A stretch of DNA of 34,278 nucleotides from Burkholderiaceae bacterium (GTDB lineage Bacteria; Pseudomonadota; Gammaproteobacteria; Burkholderiales; Burkholderiaceae_A): contig JALRJP010000004.1 of the NCBI GenBank assembly GCA_023261135.1, positions 1 to 34,278 on the forward strand. Direction: 5' to 3'. A program made the position numbers and the translations under genes. Each line of letters begins with the position of its first letter. The first letter of the stretch is position 1. The notes under the pieces are model-generated. The model searched no databases and was not told the DNA's origin. It saw only the letters and a program-made list of their open reading frames with translations. Shown piece by piece: positions 24,129 to 34,081 of the stretch.

Positions 24129-25253
24129 TTGTCCAACTCGCTTCCAAAGCCATCCAACCAAGTTCTTGATGAGCCCAGCTACCGCCACGGCCAATCGGGC
24201 CGTACCGGGCTCTTGTTGGTTAATTTAGGTACGCCCGACGCACCAACAAGCTCGGCCCTGAGGCGTTACTTAAGGGAATTTCTCTCGGACCCCAGGGTTG
24301 TTGAAATTCCCCGCTTCATCTGGTGGCCGATTCTTAACTTCATCATCTTGTTGGTCCGTCCAGCCAAGTCCGCAGCTAAGTATGCCTCCATATGGTTAAG
24401 CAACGGTTCGCCACTTCGGGTCTATTCCGAGGAGCAGACCGCGCGGCTTAAGGCCTCGCTGCAGGCAGCAGGTCATCATGTTGAGGTGGCCTTGGCCATG
24501 CGCTATGGGCAGCCCTCCATTCAGGCGCAGATTCAGGCTCTTAAAGCGCGTCAAGTCACGCGTTTGGTGGTCCTTCCCATGTACCCGCAGTTCTCAGCGA
24601 CAACAACAGCCACCGTCTTTGACAAGGTCTTTGATGCGCTTGGCTCCTTGCGTAACCCGCCTGCATTAAGGCTCGTGCGAAGTTTCGCAGGCCATCCGTC
24701 CTACATTCAGGCCGTTGCAGCGTCTATTCAGAGGCATTGGGCAGAACATGGTCGCGGCGACCTCCTGCTTTTTAGTTTCCATGGTGTTCCAAAGCGCACC
24801 CTCCTAAAAGGCGACCCCTATCACTGTGAGTGCTACAAGTCGGCACGTCTTATTGCTCAGCAACTTGGCCTTGAGGACCATGAATGGAAGCTGTCGTTTC
24901 AGTCGCGGTTTGGTCGTGCGGAGTGGCTCAAGCCTTATACCGTTGAAACCCTTGAGTCCTTGCCAGGTCAGGGTATTCGTCGGCTCGATATAGCCTGCCC
25001 CGGGTTTGTGGTCGACTGCTTGGAGACCTTGGAAGAAATTGCCATGGAGGGGCAAGAAGAGTTTCTGCATGCAGGCGGCGAGCACTATGCTTACATCAAT
25101 TGTCTGAACGCCTCCGATGAAGCGGTGGCCATGTTAGAAACTCTCTTTCTTGAAGAGTCGCAGGGCTGGCCACTTGATGCGCCCAACGAGGCGGAGCAAC
25201 GGGAACTTCAGCAGGCTCGAGACCGAGCCCTTCGCTTGGGGGCGCAGGACTAA
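24129..25253 (+). CDS. hemH: Ferrochelatase
   Basis: A 374-residue ferrochelatase, which inserts Fe2+ into protoporphyrin IX in the last step of haem synthesis. Visible motifs: [14 protein letters not shown] near the N-terminus, [14 protein letters not shown], the catalytic histidine in [13 protein letters not shown] (about 219), and [15 protein letters not shown] followed by [18 protein letters not shown]. The only start upstream of the conserved N-terminus is TTG at 24129, with ATAGG 8 bases before it; a stop lies in frame at 24117-24119. Position between hrcA and grpE is known in betaproteobacteria. Confidence 0.95.
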   Translation: MSNSLPKPSNQVLDEPSYRHGQSGRTGLLLVNLGTPDAPTSSALRRYLREFLSDPRVVEIPRFIWWPILNFIILLVRPAKSAAKYASIWLSNGSPLRVYSEEQTARLKASLQAAGHHVEVALAMRYGQPSIQAQIQALKARQVTRLVVLPMYPQFSATTTATVFDKVFDALGSLRNPPALRLVRSFAGHPSYIQAVAASIQRHWAEHGRGDLLLFSFHGVPKRTLLKGDPYHCECYKSARLIAQQLGLEDHEWKLSFQSRFGRAEWLKPYTVETLESLPGQGIRRLDIACPGFVVDCLETLEEIAMEGQEEFLHAGGEHYAYINCLNASDEAVAMLETLFLEESQGWPLDAPNEAEQRELQQARDRALRLGAQD

Positions 25254-25271
25254 AGGCCGGTTAGTTAGCCT

Positions 25272-25299
25272 CTTGAAATCGTTGGTGTTGCCCCAATAT
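25272..25299 (+). promoter_or_regulatory. Sigma-32 (RpoH)-type promoter of grpE
   Basis: CTTGAAA (25272-25278) and CCCCAATAT (25291-25299) with a 12-base spacer match the E. coli sigma-32 consensus (CTTGAAA, 11-16 bases, CCCCATNT) nearly perfectly. The -10 lies 36 bases before the grpE ATG. Confidence 0.85.
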
Positions 25300-25335
25300 T
25301 CCTCCCATAGTGTTCAAAACGTAGGCGTTTCTTTT

Positions 25336-26016
25336 ATGACCAAGTTTCCTCATGAGCTTCAACCGGGGCACCAAGACCCTAACCCAGATGAGCCATCTGC
25401 TTCCCCTGCGCAAGGAGCTGCCTCTTATGAACAGCAGGCCCATGGTGAGCCTCCTGCTTCTGAGTCTTCGTCTGTAGCTGCGGGAGAGCCCTCCATCACA
25501 GAAGGGGATCTGCGACAGGAGGCGGGTCTCAGCGACCAGCCTGCGGGCGAAGGCCCAACAGACTCAGCAGAGCCCAGCCTTCAGGCCAAACTCGCGGAGC
25601 GCGAAGATCAACTGATGCGGCTTGCTGCTGAGGTTGAGAATATGCGTAAGCGTCATGCCCAGGAGCTTGCCAACGCAAGCAAGTTTGCGATTGAAGGCTT
25701 TGCCGAGGCCTTGCTGCCCGTTGCTGACAGCCTCGAAATGGCCCTCCTTGTTCAAGAGCAGACCTACGAGGGCTTGAAGTCGGGGGTTGAGGTTACCTTG
25801 CGTCAGATGCAGCAGGCCTTTGAAAGGGGTCGTCTGTCCACCTTAAACCCAGCGGGCGAAAAGTTCGACCCCAACCGGCACCAAGCGGTGTCGATGGTAG
25901 AGGGTCAAACGCAAGATCCACCAGTACCCAGCGGGCACGTAGTTTCAGTGATGCAGAAGGGCTACCTCATTGGGGACCGTGTTTTAAGGCCTGCACTGGT
26001 TGCTGTTGCGCAATAA
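25336..26016 (+). CDS. grpE: Nucleotide exchange factor GrpE
   Basis: A 226-residue GrpE, the dimeric ADP-release factor for DnaK. The first 75 residues are a low-complexity Pro/Ser/Glu-rich extension, longer than the E. coli N-tail. The long coiled-coil helix runs through [20 protein letters not shown], followed by [13 protein letters not shown] and the C-terminal wing with RHQAVSMV and [20 protein letters not shown]. The frame is open upstream into hemH, but ATG at 25336 lies just after the sigma-32 promoter and starts MTKFPHEL. It precedes dnaK by 104 bases. Confidence 0.95.
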   Translation: MTKFPHELQPGHQDPNPDEPSASPAQGAASYEQQAHGEPPASESSSVAAGEPSITEGDLRQEAGLSDQPAGEGPTDSAEPSLQAKLAEREDQLMRLAAEVENMRKRHAQELANASKFAIEGFAEALLPVADSLEMALLVQEQTYEGLKSGVEVTLRQMQQAFERGRLSTLNPAGEKFDPNRHQAVSMVEGQTQDPPVPSGHVVSVMQKGYLIGDRVLRPALVAVAQ

Positions 26017-26040
26017 AAAGCAGTCGGGTCCTCGCCGAGT

Positions 26041-26069
26041 CTTGAATTTTTTTCAGCTGTCCCCAACTT
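26041..26069 (+). promoter_or_regulatory. Sigma-32 (RpoH)-type promoter of dnaK
   Basis: CTTGAAT (26041-26047), a 13-base spacer, then CCCCAACTT (26061-26069). This fits the sigma-32 pattern and lies 51 bases before the dnaK ATG. It gives dnaK its own heat-shock start in addition to read-through from grpE. Confidence 0.8.
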
Positions 26070-26120
26070 TTAACTATCGCAATTTAAGTGCCCCCTTATG
26101 GGGACGTGAGAGGATTAAAA

Positions 26121-28058
26121 ATGTCGAAAATTATTGGTATTGATTTAGGTACAACCAATTCATGCGTGGCCATTCTTGAAGCTGGCCAGCCCAAAGTTAT
26201 TGAAAACTCAGAGGGTGCGCGCACAACGCCCTCCATTATTGCCTACATGGAAGATGGCGAAATTCTTGTGGGTGCGCCTGCAAAGCGCCAGGCCGTGACC
26301 AACCCTAAGAACACGCTTTATGCCGCTAAGCGCCTTATTGGAAGAAAGTTCACGGACAAAGAGGTGCAAAAAGATATTGAGCTGATGCCTTTTGAAATTG
26401 TGAAGGCAGACAATGGCGATGCCTGGGTGCAGGTCCGCGACAAGAAGCTTGCTCCTCCTCAGGTTAGCGCCGAGGTGCTTCGCAAGATGAAAAAGACGGC
26501 CGAGGACTATCTTGGCCACGAGGTCACTGAGGCTGTTATTACCGTCCCTGCCTACTTTAACGATGCGCAGCGTCAGGCCACTAAGGACGCGGGGCGCATT
26601 GCCGGTCTTGATGTCAAGCGCATTATTAACGAGCCCACGGCAGCCGCGCTTGCCTTTGGTCTTGATAAATCCGGTGGCCGTGACAGGAAGATTGCGGTCT
26701 ATGATCTAGGTGGCGGTACGTTCGACGTTTCTATTATAGAAATTGCCGACGTCGATGGCGAAAAGCAGTTTGAAGTCCTGTCGACCAACGGTGACACGTT
26801 CTTAGGCGGTGAAGACTTTGATCAGCGCATCATCGACCACATTATTGATGAGTTTGAAAAGCTCAATGGGGTTGACCTGTCCAAAGATCCCATTGCCCTG
26901 CAGCGTATTAAGTCGGCTGCCGAGCGCGCAAAAATTGAGCTTTCATCGAGCCAGCAGACTGAACTTAACGAGCCCTACATTGCCATGTCTAATGGCGCGC
27001 CGGTTCACCTAACCTTTAAGCTCACCCGAGCAAAGCTTGAGTCCCTGGTGGACGAGCTTATTACTCGCACCATTGAGCCCTGCAAGGTGGCCCTGAAAGA
27101 CGCCGGAGTCTCTGCATCCGACATCGATGATGTGATTTTGGTGGGTGGCATGACCCGCATGCCTAAGGTTCAGGATGCGGTTAAGGCCTTCTTTGGCAAG
27201 GAGCCTCGTAAAGATGTCAACCCTGACGAGGCCGTTGCCGTGGGTGCTGCTGTTCAGGGCTCGGTTCTTGCAGGTGACCGTAAAGATGTTCTTCTACTCG
27301 ATGTCACGCCGCTTTCTTTGGGCATCGAAACGCTTGGCGGTGTTATGACCAAGATGATTCAAAAGAACACCACCATTCCAACTAAGTTTTCCCAGGTCTT
27401 TTCAACAGCCGACGACAATCAGCCGGCCGTGACCATTAAGGTCTACCAGGGCGAGCGTGAGGTTGCGAATGCCAACAAGAGCCTGGGTGAATTTAACCTC
27501 GAGGGTATCCCCCCTTCGCCACGTGGTACGCCGCAAATTGAGGTCACGTTTGATATAGATGCAAATGGCATCTTGCATGTCTCTGCAAAAGACAAGGCCA
27601 CAGGCAAGGAGAACAAAATCACCATTAAGGCCAACTCCGGTTTGTCTGAAGATGAGATTAATAAGATGGTGGCCGATGCCGAAGCCAACGCTGAAGAGGA
27701 CAAAAAGCGTGTTGACCTGGTTCAGGCTCGCAACACCGCAGAGGCTATGGTGCATTCGGTGAAGAAGTCGCTCGAAGAGCATGGCGATAAGGTTGAGACA
27801 GATGAGAAGGCCAAGATTGAAGAGGCTGTCAAGGAACTCGAGGCGGTGATGTCCGGTGAAGACAAAGATGCCATTGAGTCAAAAACCGACAACCTCATGA
27901 AGGCCTCGCAAAAGCTTGGGGAAAAAGTCTATGCACAGAATGCTCAAGATGGAGCAGCGTCGGCCGCAGCAGGGTCCGATTCCAGCGGCTCCTCGGGCTC
28001 GAAAGCCGATGCTGAAGATGTGGTCGACGCCGAATTTAAAGAAGTGAAGCGCGATTGA
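26121..28058 (+). CDS. dnaK: Chaperone protein DnaK (Hsp70)
   Basis: A 645-residue Hsp70. The ATPase domain shows [13 protein letters not shown] (5-17), [33 protein letters not shown] and [11 protein letters not shown]; the substrate-binding domain shows [14 protein letters not shown] and the helical lid. The C-terminal end is Ser/Gly-rich and finishes [13 protein letters not shown], as in proteobacterial DnaK. ATG at 26121 follows GAGAGGA; the 11-codon upstream extension is not expected. With GrpE and DnaJ in the same run it forms the complete KJE folding machine. Confidence 0.98.
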   Translation: MSKIIGIDLGTTNSCVAILEAGQPKVIENSEGARTTPSIIAYMEDGEILVGAPAKRQAVTNPKNTLYAAKRLIGRKFTDKEVQKDIELMPFEIVKADNGDAWVQVRDKKLAPPQVSAEVLRKMKKTAEDYLGHEVTEAVITVPAYFNDAQRQATKDAGRIAGLDVKRIINEPTAAALAFGLDKSGGRDRKIAVYDLGGGTFDVSIIEIADVDGEKQFEVLSTNGDTFLGGEDFDQRIIDHIIDEFEKLNGVDLSKDPIALQRIKSAAERAKIELSSSQQTELNEPYIAMSNGAPVHLTFKLTRAKLESLVDELITRTIEPCKVALKDAGVSASDIDDVILVGGMTRMPKVQDAVKAFFGKEPRKDVNPDEAVAVGAAVQGSVLAGDRKDVLLLDVTPLSLGIETLGGVMTKMIQKNTTIPTKFSQVFSTADDNQPAVTIKVYQGEREVANANKSLGEFNLEGIPPSPRGTPQIEVTFDIDANGILHVSAKDKATGKENKITIKANSGLSEDEINKMVADAEANAEEDKKRVDLVQARNTAEAMVHSVKKSLEEHGDKVETDEKAKIEEAVKELEAVMSGEDKDAIESKTDNLMKASQKLGEKVYAQNAQDGAASAAAGSDSSGSSGSKADAEDVVDAEFKEVKRD

Positions 28059-28123
28059 TCTCTCGTTTTTATTCCTGTGCCCATGCTAGGCGACCCATGC
28101 GACTGGCTGGGCTAGTCCCAATT

Positions 28124-28146
28124 ACGCCGGGTGCTTTACCCGGCGT
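28124..28146 (+). terminator. Strong hairpin between dnaK and dnaJ (terminator or attenuator)
   Basis: A perfect 9-bp GC-rich stem ACGCCGGGT / ACCCGGCGT with a GCTTT loop. It is 65 bases after the dnaK stop and only 16 bases before the dnaJ ATG. The following CTTCTATT is weakly T-rich. It may terminate or attenuate transcription after dnaK, or protect the dnaK 3' end, lowering dnaJ output. Confidence 0.65.
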
Positions 28147-28162
28147 CTTCTATTGATAAGCC

Positions 28163-29299
28163 ATGGCAAAACGTGATTACTACGAAGTCTTAGGCGTTGC
28201 AAAGAACGCTTCCGAGGACGATCTTAAAAAGGCTTATCGAAAGCTTGCCATGAAGCATCATCCGGACCGTAACCCCGGGGATAAGGCTGCTGAAGAAAAA
28301 TTTAAAGAAGCTAAAGAAGCATATGAAATGCTGTCCGATCCCGAAAAGCGAGCGGCCTACGACCGGTTTGGCCATGCTGGGGTAGATCCCAATGCAGGTG
28401 GCGCTGGCGGCCAAGACTTCTCAGGTTTCGCCGATGCCTTTGGCGATATATTTGGGGATATTTTCGGGGCAAGCCGTGGCAGGGCTGGTGGCTCTGGCGG
28501 TGGGCGAAGCAATGTTTATCGCGGCAGCGACCTGCGCTACGCTATGGAAATTACGTTGGAACAGGCGGCCTCGGGTTTTTCAACCGAGATACGTGTTCCC
28601 AGTTGGGAGTCTTGTACGACCTGTGAGGGGACCGGAGCAAAACCCGGAACCAAGGCCGAGACCTGTAAGACGTGCGGTGGCCAGGGCCAGGTGCGTATGC
28701 AGCAGGGCTTTTTCTCTATTCAGCAGACCTGTCCCAGTTGTCATGGGTCGGGCAAAACCATTCCACACCCATGCAAGGCCTGCGATGGCGTTGGACGGGT
28801 ACGTAAACAGAAGACGCTTGAGGTCAAGATTCCGGCGGGTATTGATGACGGCATGCGTATTCGTTCGGCAGGAAATGGTGAGCCGGGTCTTAATGGCGGC
28901 CCACCGGGCGATCTTTACGTGGAGATTTCTGTCAAGGTTCATCGCGTCTTTCAGCGTGATGGCGATGACCTTCATTGCGAGGTTCCGGTTAGCTTTGCCC
29001 GTGCTGCGCTGGGAGGCTCTATTGATGTTCCTACGCTCAACGGCAGAGCAAGTTTCGATCTCCCCGAGGGCACTCAGACCGGCAAGACCTTTAGGCTGCG
29101 CGGCAAGGGAATAAAAAATGTCCGTTCAGGCGTTCAGGGTGATTTGTACTGTCATGTGTTGCTTGAGACGCCCGTGAAGCTCTCCGACCAACAAAAGAAA
29201 CTACTTAAAGATTTCGAAGACTCTCTTGAGGAGGGTGGCGAACACCATAGTCCGCATAGTAAAAGCTGGATGGAAAAGGTGAGGGAGTTTTTTAACTAA
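28163..29299 (+). CDS. dnaJ: Chaperone protein DnaJ (Hsp40, class I)
   Basis: A 378-residue class I J-protein, co-chaperone of DnaK. The J-domain (1-70) has the HPD motif in [12 protein letters not shown] Gly/Phe-rich segment (about 76-115) follows. Four zinc-binding repeats are intact: [24 protein letters not shown] and CKACDGVG. The C-terminal substrate domain ends with the usual FFN region. The ATG lacks a strong Shine-Dalgarno and sits 16 bases after a stable hairpin. The stop is only 3 bases from the convergent MFS gene. Confidence 0.97.
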   Translation: MAKRDYYEVLGVAKNASEDDLKKAYRKLAMKHHPDRNPGDKAAEEKFKEAKEAYEMLSDPEKRAAYDRFGHAGVDPNAGGAGGQDFSGFADAFGDIFGDIFGASRGRAGGSGGGRSNVYRGSDLRYAMEITLEQAASGFSTEIRVPSWESCTTCEGTGAKPGTKAETCKTCGGQGQVRMQQGFFSIQQTCPSCHGSGKTIPHPCKACDGVGRVRKQKTLEVKIPAGIDDGMRIRSAGNGEPGLNGGPPGDLYVEISVKVHRVFQRDGDDLHCEVPVSFARAALGGSIDVPTLNGRASFDLPEGTQTGKTFRLRGKGIKNVRSGVQGDLYCHVLLETPVKLSDQQKKLLKDFEDSLEEGGEHHSPHSKSWMEKVREFFN

Positions 29300-29302
29300 G
29301 CC

Positions 29303-30538
29303 CTAGGTGTTTGGCTGAGCGGTTAAGTTAAGTACTCTGGGCACAGCAGGAAGTTGACTAACAACCAGGAGCGTAAGGCAGGCAATGACCGCAAGGCCTA
29401 ACAAGGTGAATTGAAACCCTATAGCTTTCACCACGGGCCCTAGAAGTAAAACTGCGGCACTTCCAACGAAAAAAGAAATACCTAGGCGCATACCTGCAAC
29501 ACGTGAACGCAGCCGGTCGTCGATGAATCGAACCATAATGACATCGGAAAAGGGAATGGCACCGAAAATAGCAGCCATGAACCCAAGGCTTGCAGCATAG
29601 AAAAGCCATCCGTCAGCAAAGGCAGCCAGAAGCAGGAAAAATACCTGCAGGCTTACAACACCAAGAAAGAGTGGTCGTAGGGCAAACCGGTCGGTGAGAC
29701 GTCCCATAATGACTTGACTGACTCCCGCACCAGCATAAAGAAGGGCAAGTACGAAGCCAATCTGGGCAGGGCTCTCAAGAAGGCCGTCAAGCTTAACTTT
29801 AAAAAGTTCCGTGTTGCTGTTGGTCGTGAAGTTGAAAAGGATCGAGCTCGCACAGGCTGCAAGAGTCATGACAATGAGTGCGCGCTTGCAGTCACCGTTA
29901 AAGACAAAGGGGGCAGAATCTTTTTGCTGCTTTTGTTTGGCAGGGCTTACGTCCTCTCGGGGCGCTAGCCTCATGAAGGTAAATCCAAGTAAAAGAGCCA
30001 AGAGGCCAGGTAAAACAAAGGCGGCTCGCCAGCCTGCGATGCTTACGGTAATGCCTGTAATAAGCGCAGCCAAAGCCACGCCAAGGTTGCCCGCCAGGTT
30101 ATTCCAGCCAATAGCGGCGCCTGGGCGAACGGCGTGGCGCAAGAGCATGGGAATGCCAACAGGGTGGTAAATGGACGCAAAGATACCTAAGACCGTAAGA
30201 CTTATTGCCAGATGCCAGTCCTCTTGGCTTAGGGACACTAAAAAACACGCTGCGGCCGTTCCGAAAAAAAACAAGAGCATTGACTTTCGACGTCCCCATA
30301 AGTCACCAAGCCGGCCGGCTGGAATCGAGCCGAGCCCAAACATAAGGAAGGCACCGGCTGTGTAAGGCATAAGGTCCTCCCAGCGATCGACCCCAAGATC
30401 GATGGCTATAAGCGACACAGCCGAGGCGAAAATAAGTAGAACGAGATGATCGAGCGCATGGGCAGCGTTAAGCAACAACTGGACGGAGCGGCTTAAGGCG
30501 GGGGGCGATGAGGAGGGGGAAGAGTCTGAAACTGGCAC
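29303..30538 (-). CDS. Major facilitator superfamily transporter (Fsr-like)
   Basis: A 411-residue protein with about twelve hydrophobic segments. The MFS loop 2-3 motif is visible as GRLGDLWGRRKSM, with a second-half counterpart MGRLTDRFALRP. FASIYHPVGIPMLLRHA resembles the fosmidomycin-resistance (Fsr) branch, but substrate cannot be read from sequence. The likely start is GTG at 30538 with a poor Shine-Dalgarno; the upstream small ORF with a strong RBS overlaps it by 71 bases, so the start might depend on coupling. Its stop faces dnaJ across 3 bases. Confidence 0.87.
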   Translation of the reverse strand: MPVSDSSPSSSPPALSRSVQLLLNAAHALDHLVLLIFASAVSLIAIDLGVDRWEDLMPYTAGAFLMFGLGSIPAGRLGDLWGRRKSMLLFFFGTAAACFLVSLSQEDWHLAISLTVLGIFASIYHPVGIPMLLRHAVRPGAAIGWNNLAGNLGVALAALITGITVSIAGWRAAFVLPGLLALLLGFTFMRLAPREDVSPAKQKQQKDSAPFVFNGDCKRALIVMTLAACASSILFNFTTNSNTELFKVKLDGLLESPAQIGFVLALLYAGAGVSQVIMGRLTDRFALRPLFLGVVSLQVFFLLLAAFADGWLFYAASLGFMAAIFGAIPFSDVIMVRFIDDRLRSRVAGMRLGISFFVGSAAVLLLGPVVKAIGFQFTLLGLAVIACLTLLVVSQLPAVPRVLNLTAQPNT

Positions 30539-30797
30539 GCTCGCTATAGTAGCGCTTCTTCAGACTCCGTGATGAAGAGCGTTTTAGCCTCTTGCCGGGG
30601 GCTGAACAAACTGATGTGCGGGGTGTCCGAAGAGTTGGGACATGGACTGGCCCATCCATTGGCCAAGGCACTGAATCGATTCCGGAGAAAAAAAGGCTGG
30701 CAAGGCCCACAATGGCGAGCCCAAGACCCAGAACAAAGGTTGAAAAGCTGGCCTGTGAGAGGGATGGATTGCGGTAAAACAGTGGCCGAGTGGTCAT
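30468..30797 (-). CDS. Possible small membrane ORF overlapping the MFS start
   Basis: A 109-codon frame begins with ATG at 30797 after a near-perfect AAAGGAGGA, the strongest RBS in the area. Residues 1-50 hold one plausible membrane segment (FSTFVLGLGLAIVGLASLFF); the rest is Arg/Ser/Pro-rich, and its last 71 bases overlap the MFS gene in another frame. I do not recognise it. It may be a short membrane protein with a degraded tail, or a translated leader coupled to the MFS gene. Without it, the 352 bases between the MFS gene and prpE would have no gene. Confidence 0.4.
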   Translation of the reverse strand: MTTRPLFYRNPSLSQASFSTFVLGLGLAIVGLASLFFSGIDSVPWPMDGPVHVPTLRTPRTSVCSAPGKRLKRSSSRSLKKRYYSERASFRLFPLLIAPRLKPLRPVVA

Positions 30798-30890
30798 ACT
30801 GAAAGTCCTCCTTTGAAAAAAGAGAACTCTCAGCGCACTGGTTTTTAACTCCTATCGGCTATTAGGCTAAGGTGTGAAAATTACTGACGA

Positions 30891-32804
30891 CTAACGAGCC
30901 AGTGCATTGCGAATTTGTTCAAGGGCCGCAGGATCTTCAAGCGTAGTCATATCGCCTGGGTCGCGCCCTTCGGCCATGGCCTGCATAGCTCGCCGTAGAA
31001 GTTTTCCCGAACGTGTCTTCGGAAGTAGGCTAACAAAGTGCACCCTCGATGGTCTTGCGATTGCGCCAAGCTCTTTGTCTACCGTTGCCATGATGGCTTT
31101 TTCTTCGGCGGTCCGACTCTCAGGGGTTTCACAGACACTGGTATTTTTAAGCACAGCAAATGCAAGCGGCATCTGCCCTTTTAAAGCATCAGCAACACCG
31201 ACAACAGCAACCTCGGCCACGTTGGAATGGGCCTGAATGGCCTCTTCAATTTCACGGGTACCAAGTCGATGCCCCGCCACATTAATAACATCGTCGGTGC
31301 GACCAAGAATGAAGTAATAGCCGTCTTCGTCGCGCGTTGCATAGTCGAAGGTTGAGTAGAGCAATTGCTTGGGCACGGATGAGAAGTAGGTCTTAACGAA
31401 GCGTTCATCGTCGCCCCAGACCGTCTGAAGGCAGCCCGGGGGTAAAGGCGGCGCAATGCAGAGCATGCCTTTCTCGTTGGCACCGACCTCTTCAAAGCTG
31501 GATTCATGAATGAGCTTGATGTCGTAGCCATAGACTGGGAAGCTTGGGCTTCCGTATTTTGTCTCGGTATTTTCAATGCCATGCTGAGCTGAAAGAATGG
31601 GCCAGCCTGTTTCGGTCTGCCAGTAGTTGTCAATGATGCGTGCGCCGCCCAGGGCATCGGAGATCCACTTAGCCGTGGGCTCATCCAGAGGTTCTCCTGC
31701 AAGAAAAAGACGGCGAAGCGATGACGTGTTGCGCTCGGTCATGAACTTGGGGTCTTGTTTCTTGAGAACACGTGCCGCGGTGGGTGAAGAAAACATGGTA
31801 CTAACCTTGTAGTCTTCGACAATCTTCCACCAGATACCGGGGTCTGGACGAATAGGTAGCCCTTCATAAACCACTGTGGTCGAGCCGTTAATAAGCGGCG
31901 CGTAAACAATGTAGGAGTGACCCACAACCCAGCCAATATCGGAAGTACAGAAAAAGACCTCACCGGGCTTGCAGTCGTAAATATGTCGCATGGAAGCAGC
32001 AAGAGCCACCGCATAGCCACCCGTATCGCGCTGAACACCCTTGGGCTTGCCTGTTGTACCCGATGTGTAAAGAATATAGCTTGGATCGGTCGCAAGCATA
32101 GGCTCGCAGGCCACTTCAACGTTTTGATGTTGTTCACGCAGGCTTGCATAGTCGAGGTCGCGGCCAGCCTTTAGACTTAGGGGTACAAGGCCGCGGTTCA
32201 CCATGAGAACTCTCTCGGGTGGCGTCTGGGCAAGGTCGCAGGCGGTGTCCACCAGGTTCTTGTAGGGGACCTCTTTCCCGCCCCTCATACCAGCGTCGGA
32301 TGAGACCATCAGCTTAGGCTTTGCATCGTCAATACGAGCAGCCAGCGAAGGTGCTGCAAAACCACCAAAGACAACCGAATGAATCGCACCAATGCGTGCG
32401 CAGGCAAGCATGGCAAAAATAGCCTCGGCAATCATGGGCATGTAAATAAGCACGCGATCGCCTTTGCCAACCCCTAAAGACTTCATCACGGCGGCCATGG
32501 CCTGCACTTCCCGGTGAAGCTCGCTGTAGCTAAGCTCTCTTTTTTCGTTGGTTTCCGTTGAAAGGTAGACAAGTGCTAACTGATCGCTGCGCTCTTGCAG
32601 GTGGCGATCAATGGCATTAAAGCAAAGGTTGGTCTCTCCACCTTCGTACCAGTGGGTGAAGGGCGGCTTGTCGAAGCCTAGAACCCTTTTGGCAGGCTTG
32701 AACCAGTGAATAAGATTTGCCTGCTCTGACCAGAAGGCCTCACGCTCGGCAAGCGAGCGTTGATGAACAGCCGCGGTCTTTGTTTTGTTGTAAGCAGTGA
32801 CCAT
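30891..32804 (-). CDS. prpE: Propionyl-CoA synthetase (PrpE-type acyl-CoA synthetase)
   Basis: A 637-residue AMP-forming ligase of the acetyl/propionyl-CoA synthetase family. The phosphate loop YTSGTTGKPKGVQRDTGG (about 243-260), the NYWQTETGWP motif, the hinge GRTDDVINVAGHRLGTREIE and the regulatory lysine in TRSGKLLRRAMQ (about 599) are present. VQRDTGGYA and the neighbouring prpF favour propionate over acetate; the reaction feeds the 2-methylcitrate cycle. I chose ATG at 32804, which follows GGAGGAG; an in-frame ATG at 32840 has no such site. prpF lies 81 bases upstream on the same strand. Confidence 0.9.
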   Translation of the reverse strand: MVTAYNKTKTAAVHQRSLAEREAFWSEQANLIHWFKPAKRVLGFDKPPFTHWYEGGETNLCFNAIDRHLQERSDQLALVYLSTETNEKRELSYSELHREVQAMAAVMKSLGVGKGDRVLIYMPMIAEAIFAMLACARIGAIHSVVFGGFAAPSLAARIDDAKPKLMVSSDAGMRGGKEVPYKNLVDTACDLAQTPPERVLMVNRGLVPLSLKAGRDLDYASLREQHQNVEVACEPMLATDPSYILYTSGTTGKPKGVQRDTGGYAVALAASMRHIYDCKPGEVFFCTSDIGWVVGHSYIVYAPLINGSTTVVYEGLPIRPDPGIWWKIVEDYKVSTMFSSPTAARVLKKQDPKFMTERNTSSLRRLFLAGEPLDEPTAKWISDALGGARIIDNYWQTETGWPILSAQHGIENTETKYGSPSFPVYGYDIKLIHESSFEEVGANEKGMLCIAPPLPPGCLQTVWGDDERFVKTYFSSVPKQLLYSTFDYATRDEDGYYFILGRTDDVINVAGHRLGTREIEEAIQAHSNVAEVAVVGVADALKGQMPLAFAVLKNTSVCETPESRTAEEKAIMATVDKELGAIARPSRVHFVSLLPKTRSGKLLRRAMQAMAEGRDPGDMTTLEDPAALEQIRNALAR

Positions 32805-32885
32805 TTTTTTCTCCTCCACCCTCGTTATTGAAAAAGCCATGCGCTGTTGAGGGGGTAGTCGTCGTCAGCGCAAGTAAGGATTGAT

Positions 32886-34070
32886 TTACGGCACCGTCAC
32901 CCAGCCTTCCATAAGGCGGCGAGCAGAACGGCTCATAATGGCTTTCGTCACTTTCCATTCGCCATTGTTCTGGCTGGCCTCAGCGCCCACACGGAGCGTC
33001 CCCGAAGGATGCCCGAATCGAACGGACTGACGTGCTCCGCCACCCGCAGCTTCATTGACCAGCGTTCCTGGGATGGAGGCTGCAACACCAATGGCAACGG
33101 CCGCTGTACCCATCATGGCATGGTGAAGTTTGCCCATAGACATGGCACGAACCAAGAGGTCCACCCCGTTGGCTTCAATGAGACGACCACTTGAAGCGGT
33201 ATAGCTTTGGGGCTCTGCCACAAAGGCAATTTTGGGGGTATGTTGCCTAGTGGCTGCCTGGTCAATGGTTTCAATGAGCCCCATTTGAATAGCACCGTAG
33301 GCGCGTAAGGTTTCGAGTCGCGCCAGCGTTTTAGGGTTGCTATTGATGTCGTCTTGAAGCTCGGCGCCTGAAAAGCCAAGGTCGCGCGCGCGAAGAAAAA
33401 GGGTTGGAATGCCAGCATTAATAAATGTGACGTCCAGTTCCGGCTCATTGGGAACCTTAAGTTTGTCCATGAGCTTTCCCGTGGGGAAGAGGGCGCCTGC
33501 GGAGTCGTCTTCGGACTCGGCCGCTGGGTCCATAAACTCAAGCTGAACCTCAGCAGCCGGAAACGTCACCCCGTCAAGTTCAAACTCGCCAAGCTCTTGA
33601 ACCTCGCCATTGGAGATAGGCACATGGCTAACAATGGTTTTGCCAATGTTAGCCTGCCAGATACGAACTGTAACGTGACCATTTTCGGGAATACGCGAGG
33701 CATTAATTAGGCCGTTACGAATGGCAAAAGGGCCCACCGCTGAGGATAGGTTGCCGCAGTTACCTGACCAGTCGACGAAAGGCTTATCGATAGAGACCTG
33801 CCCAAAAAGATAGTCAACATCGTGATCAGGTCGCTGACTTTTTGAAAGAATAACGGTTTTACTTGTGCTCGAGGTGGCGCCACCCATGCCGTCAATTTGC
33901 TTGCCATAAGGGTCGGGACTGCCAATGACGCGCAAAAGTAGCGTATCACGTGCAGGGCCCGGAACCTGAGCCTCTGCAGGAAGATCTTGCAACAAAAAAA
34001 AGACGCCCTTACTGGTTCCACCGCGCATGTAGGTTGCTGGGATACGTCGTTGTTTGGCTGTCTGAGGCAT
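32886..34070 (-). CDS. prpF: 2-methylaconitate cis-trans isomerase PrpF
   Basis: A 394-residue PrpF family protein of the diaminopimelate-epimerase fold. PrpF isomerises the 2-methylaconitate made by AcnD in the AcnD/PrpF branch of the 2-methylcitrate cycle. The N-terminal PATYMRGGTSKGVFF and the GGATSSTSKTVILSKS loop are characteristic, as are DWSGNCGNLSSAVGPFAI and FINAGIPTLF. Length matches the family. It follows an unrecognised gene by 11 bases and precedes prpE by 81, so an operon is likely. prpB, prpC and acnD are not in the window. Confidence 0.94.
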   Translation of the reverse strand: MPQTAKQRRIPATYMRGGTSKGVFFLLQDLPAEAQVPGPARDTLLLRVIGSPDPYGKQIDGMGGATSSTSKTVILSKSQRPDHDVDYLFGQVSIDKPFVDWSGNCGNLSSAVGPFAIRNGLINASRIPENGHVTVRIWQANIGKTIVSHVPISNGEVQELGEFELDGVTFPAAEVQLEFMDPAAESEDDSAGALFPTGKLMDKLKVPNEPELDVTFINAGIPTLFLRARDLGFSGAELQDDINSNPKTLARLETLRAYGAIQMGLIETIDQAATRQHTPKIAFVAEPQSYTASSGRLIEANGVDLLVRAMSMGKLHHAMMGTAAVAIGVAASIPGTLVNEAAGGGARQSVRFGHPSGTLRVGAEASQNNGEWKVTKAIMSRSARRLMEGWVTVP

Positions 34071-34081
34071 TGTGCTGGGCT

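Noticed and set aside
24821-24850. GAGTGCTAC inside hemH as a CIRCE half-site
   Set aside because: It is in coding sequence and has no matching TTAGCACTC arm 9 bases away.
28392-29114. Plus-strand frame of 240 codons inside dnaJ
   Set aside because: Shadow frame of dnaJ; Arg/Cys-rich composition and no start signal.
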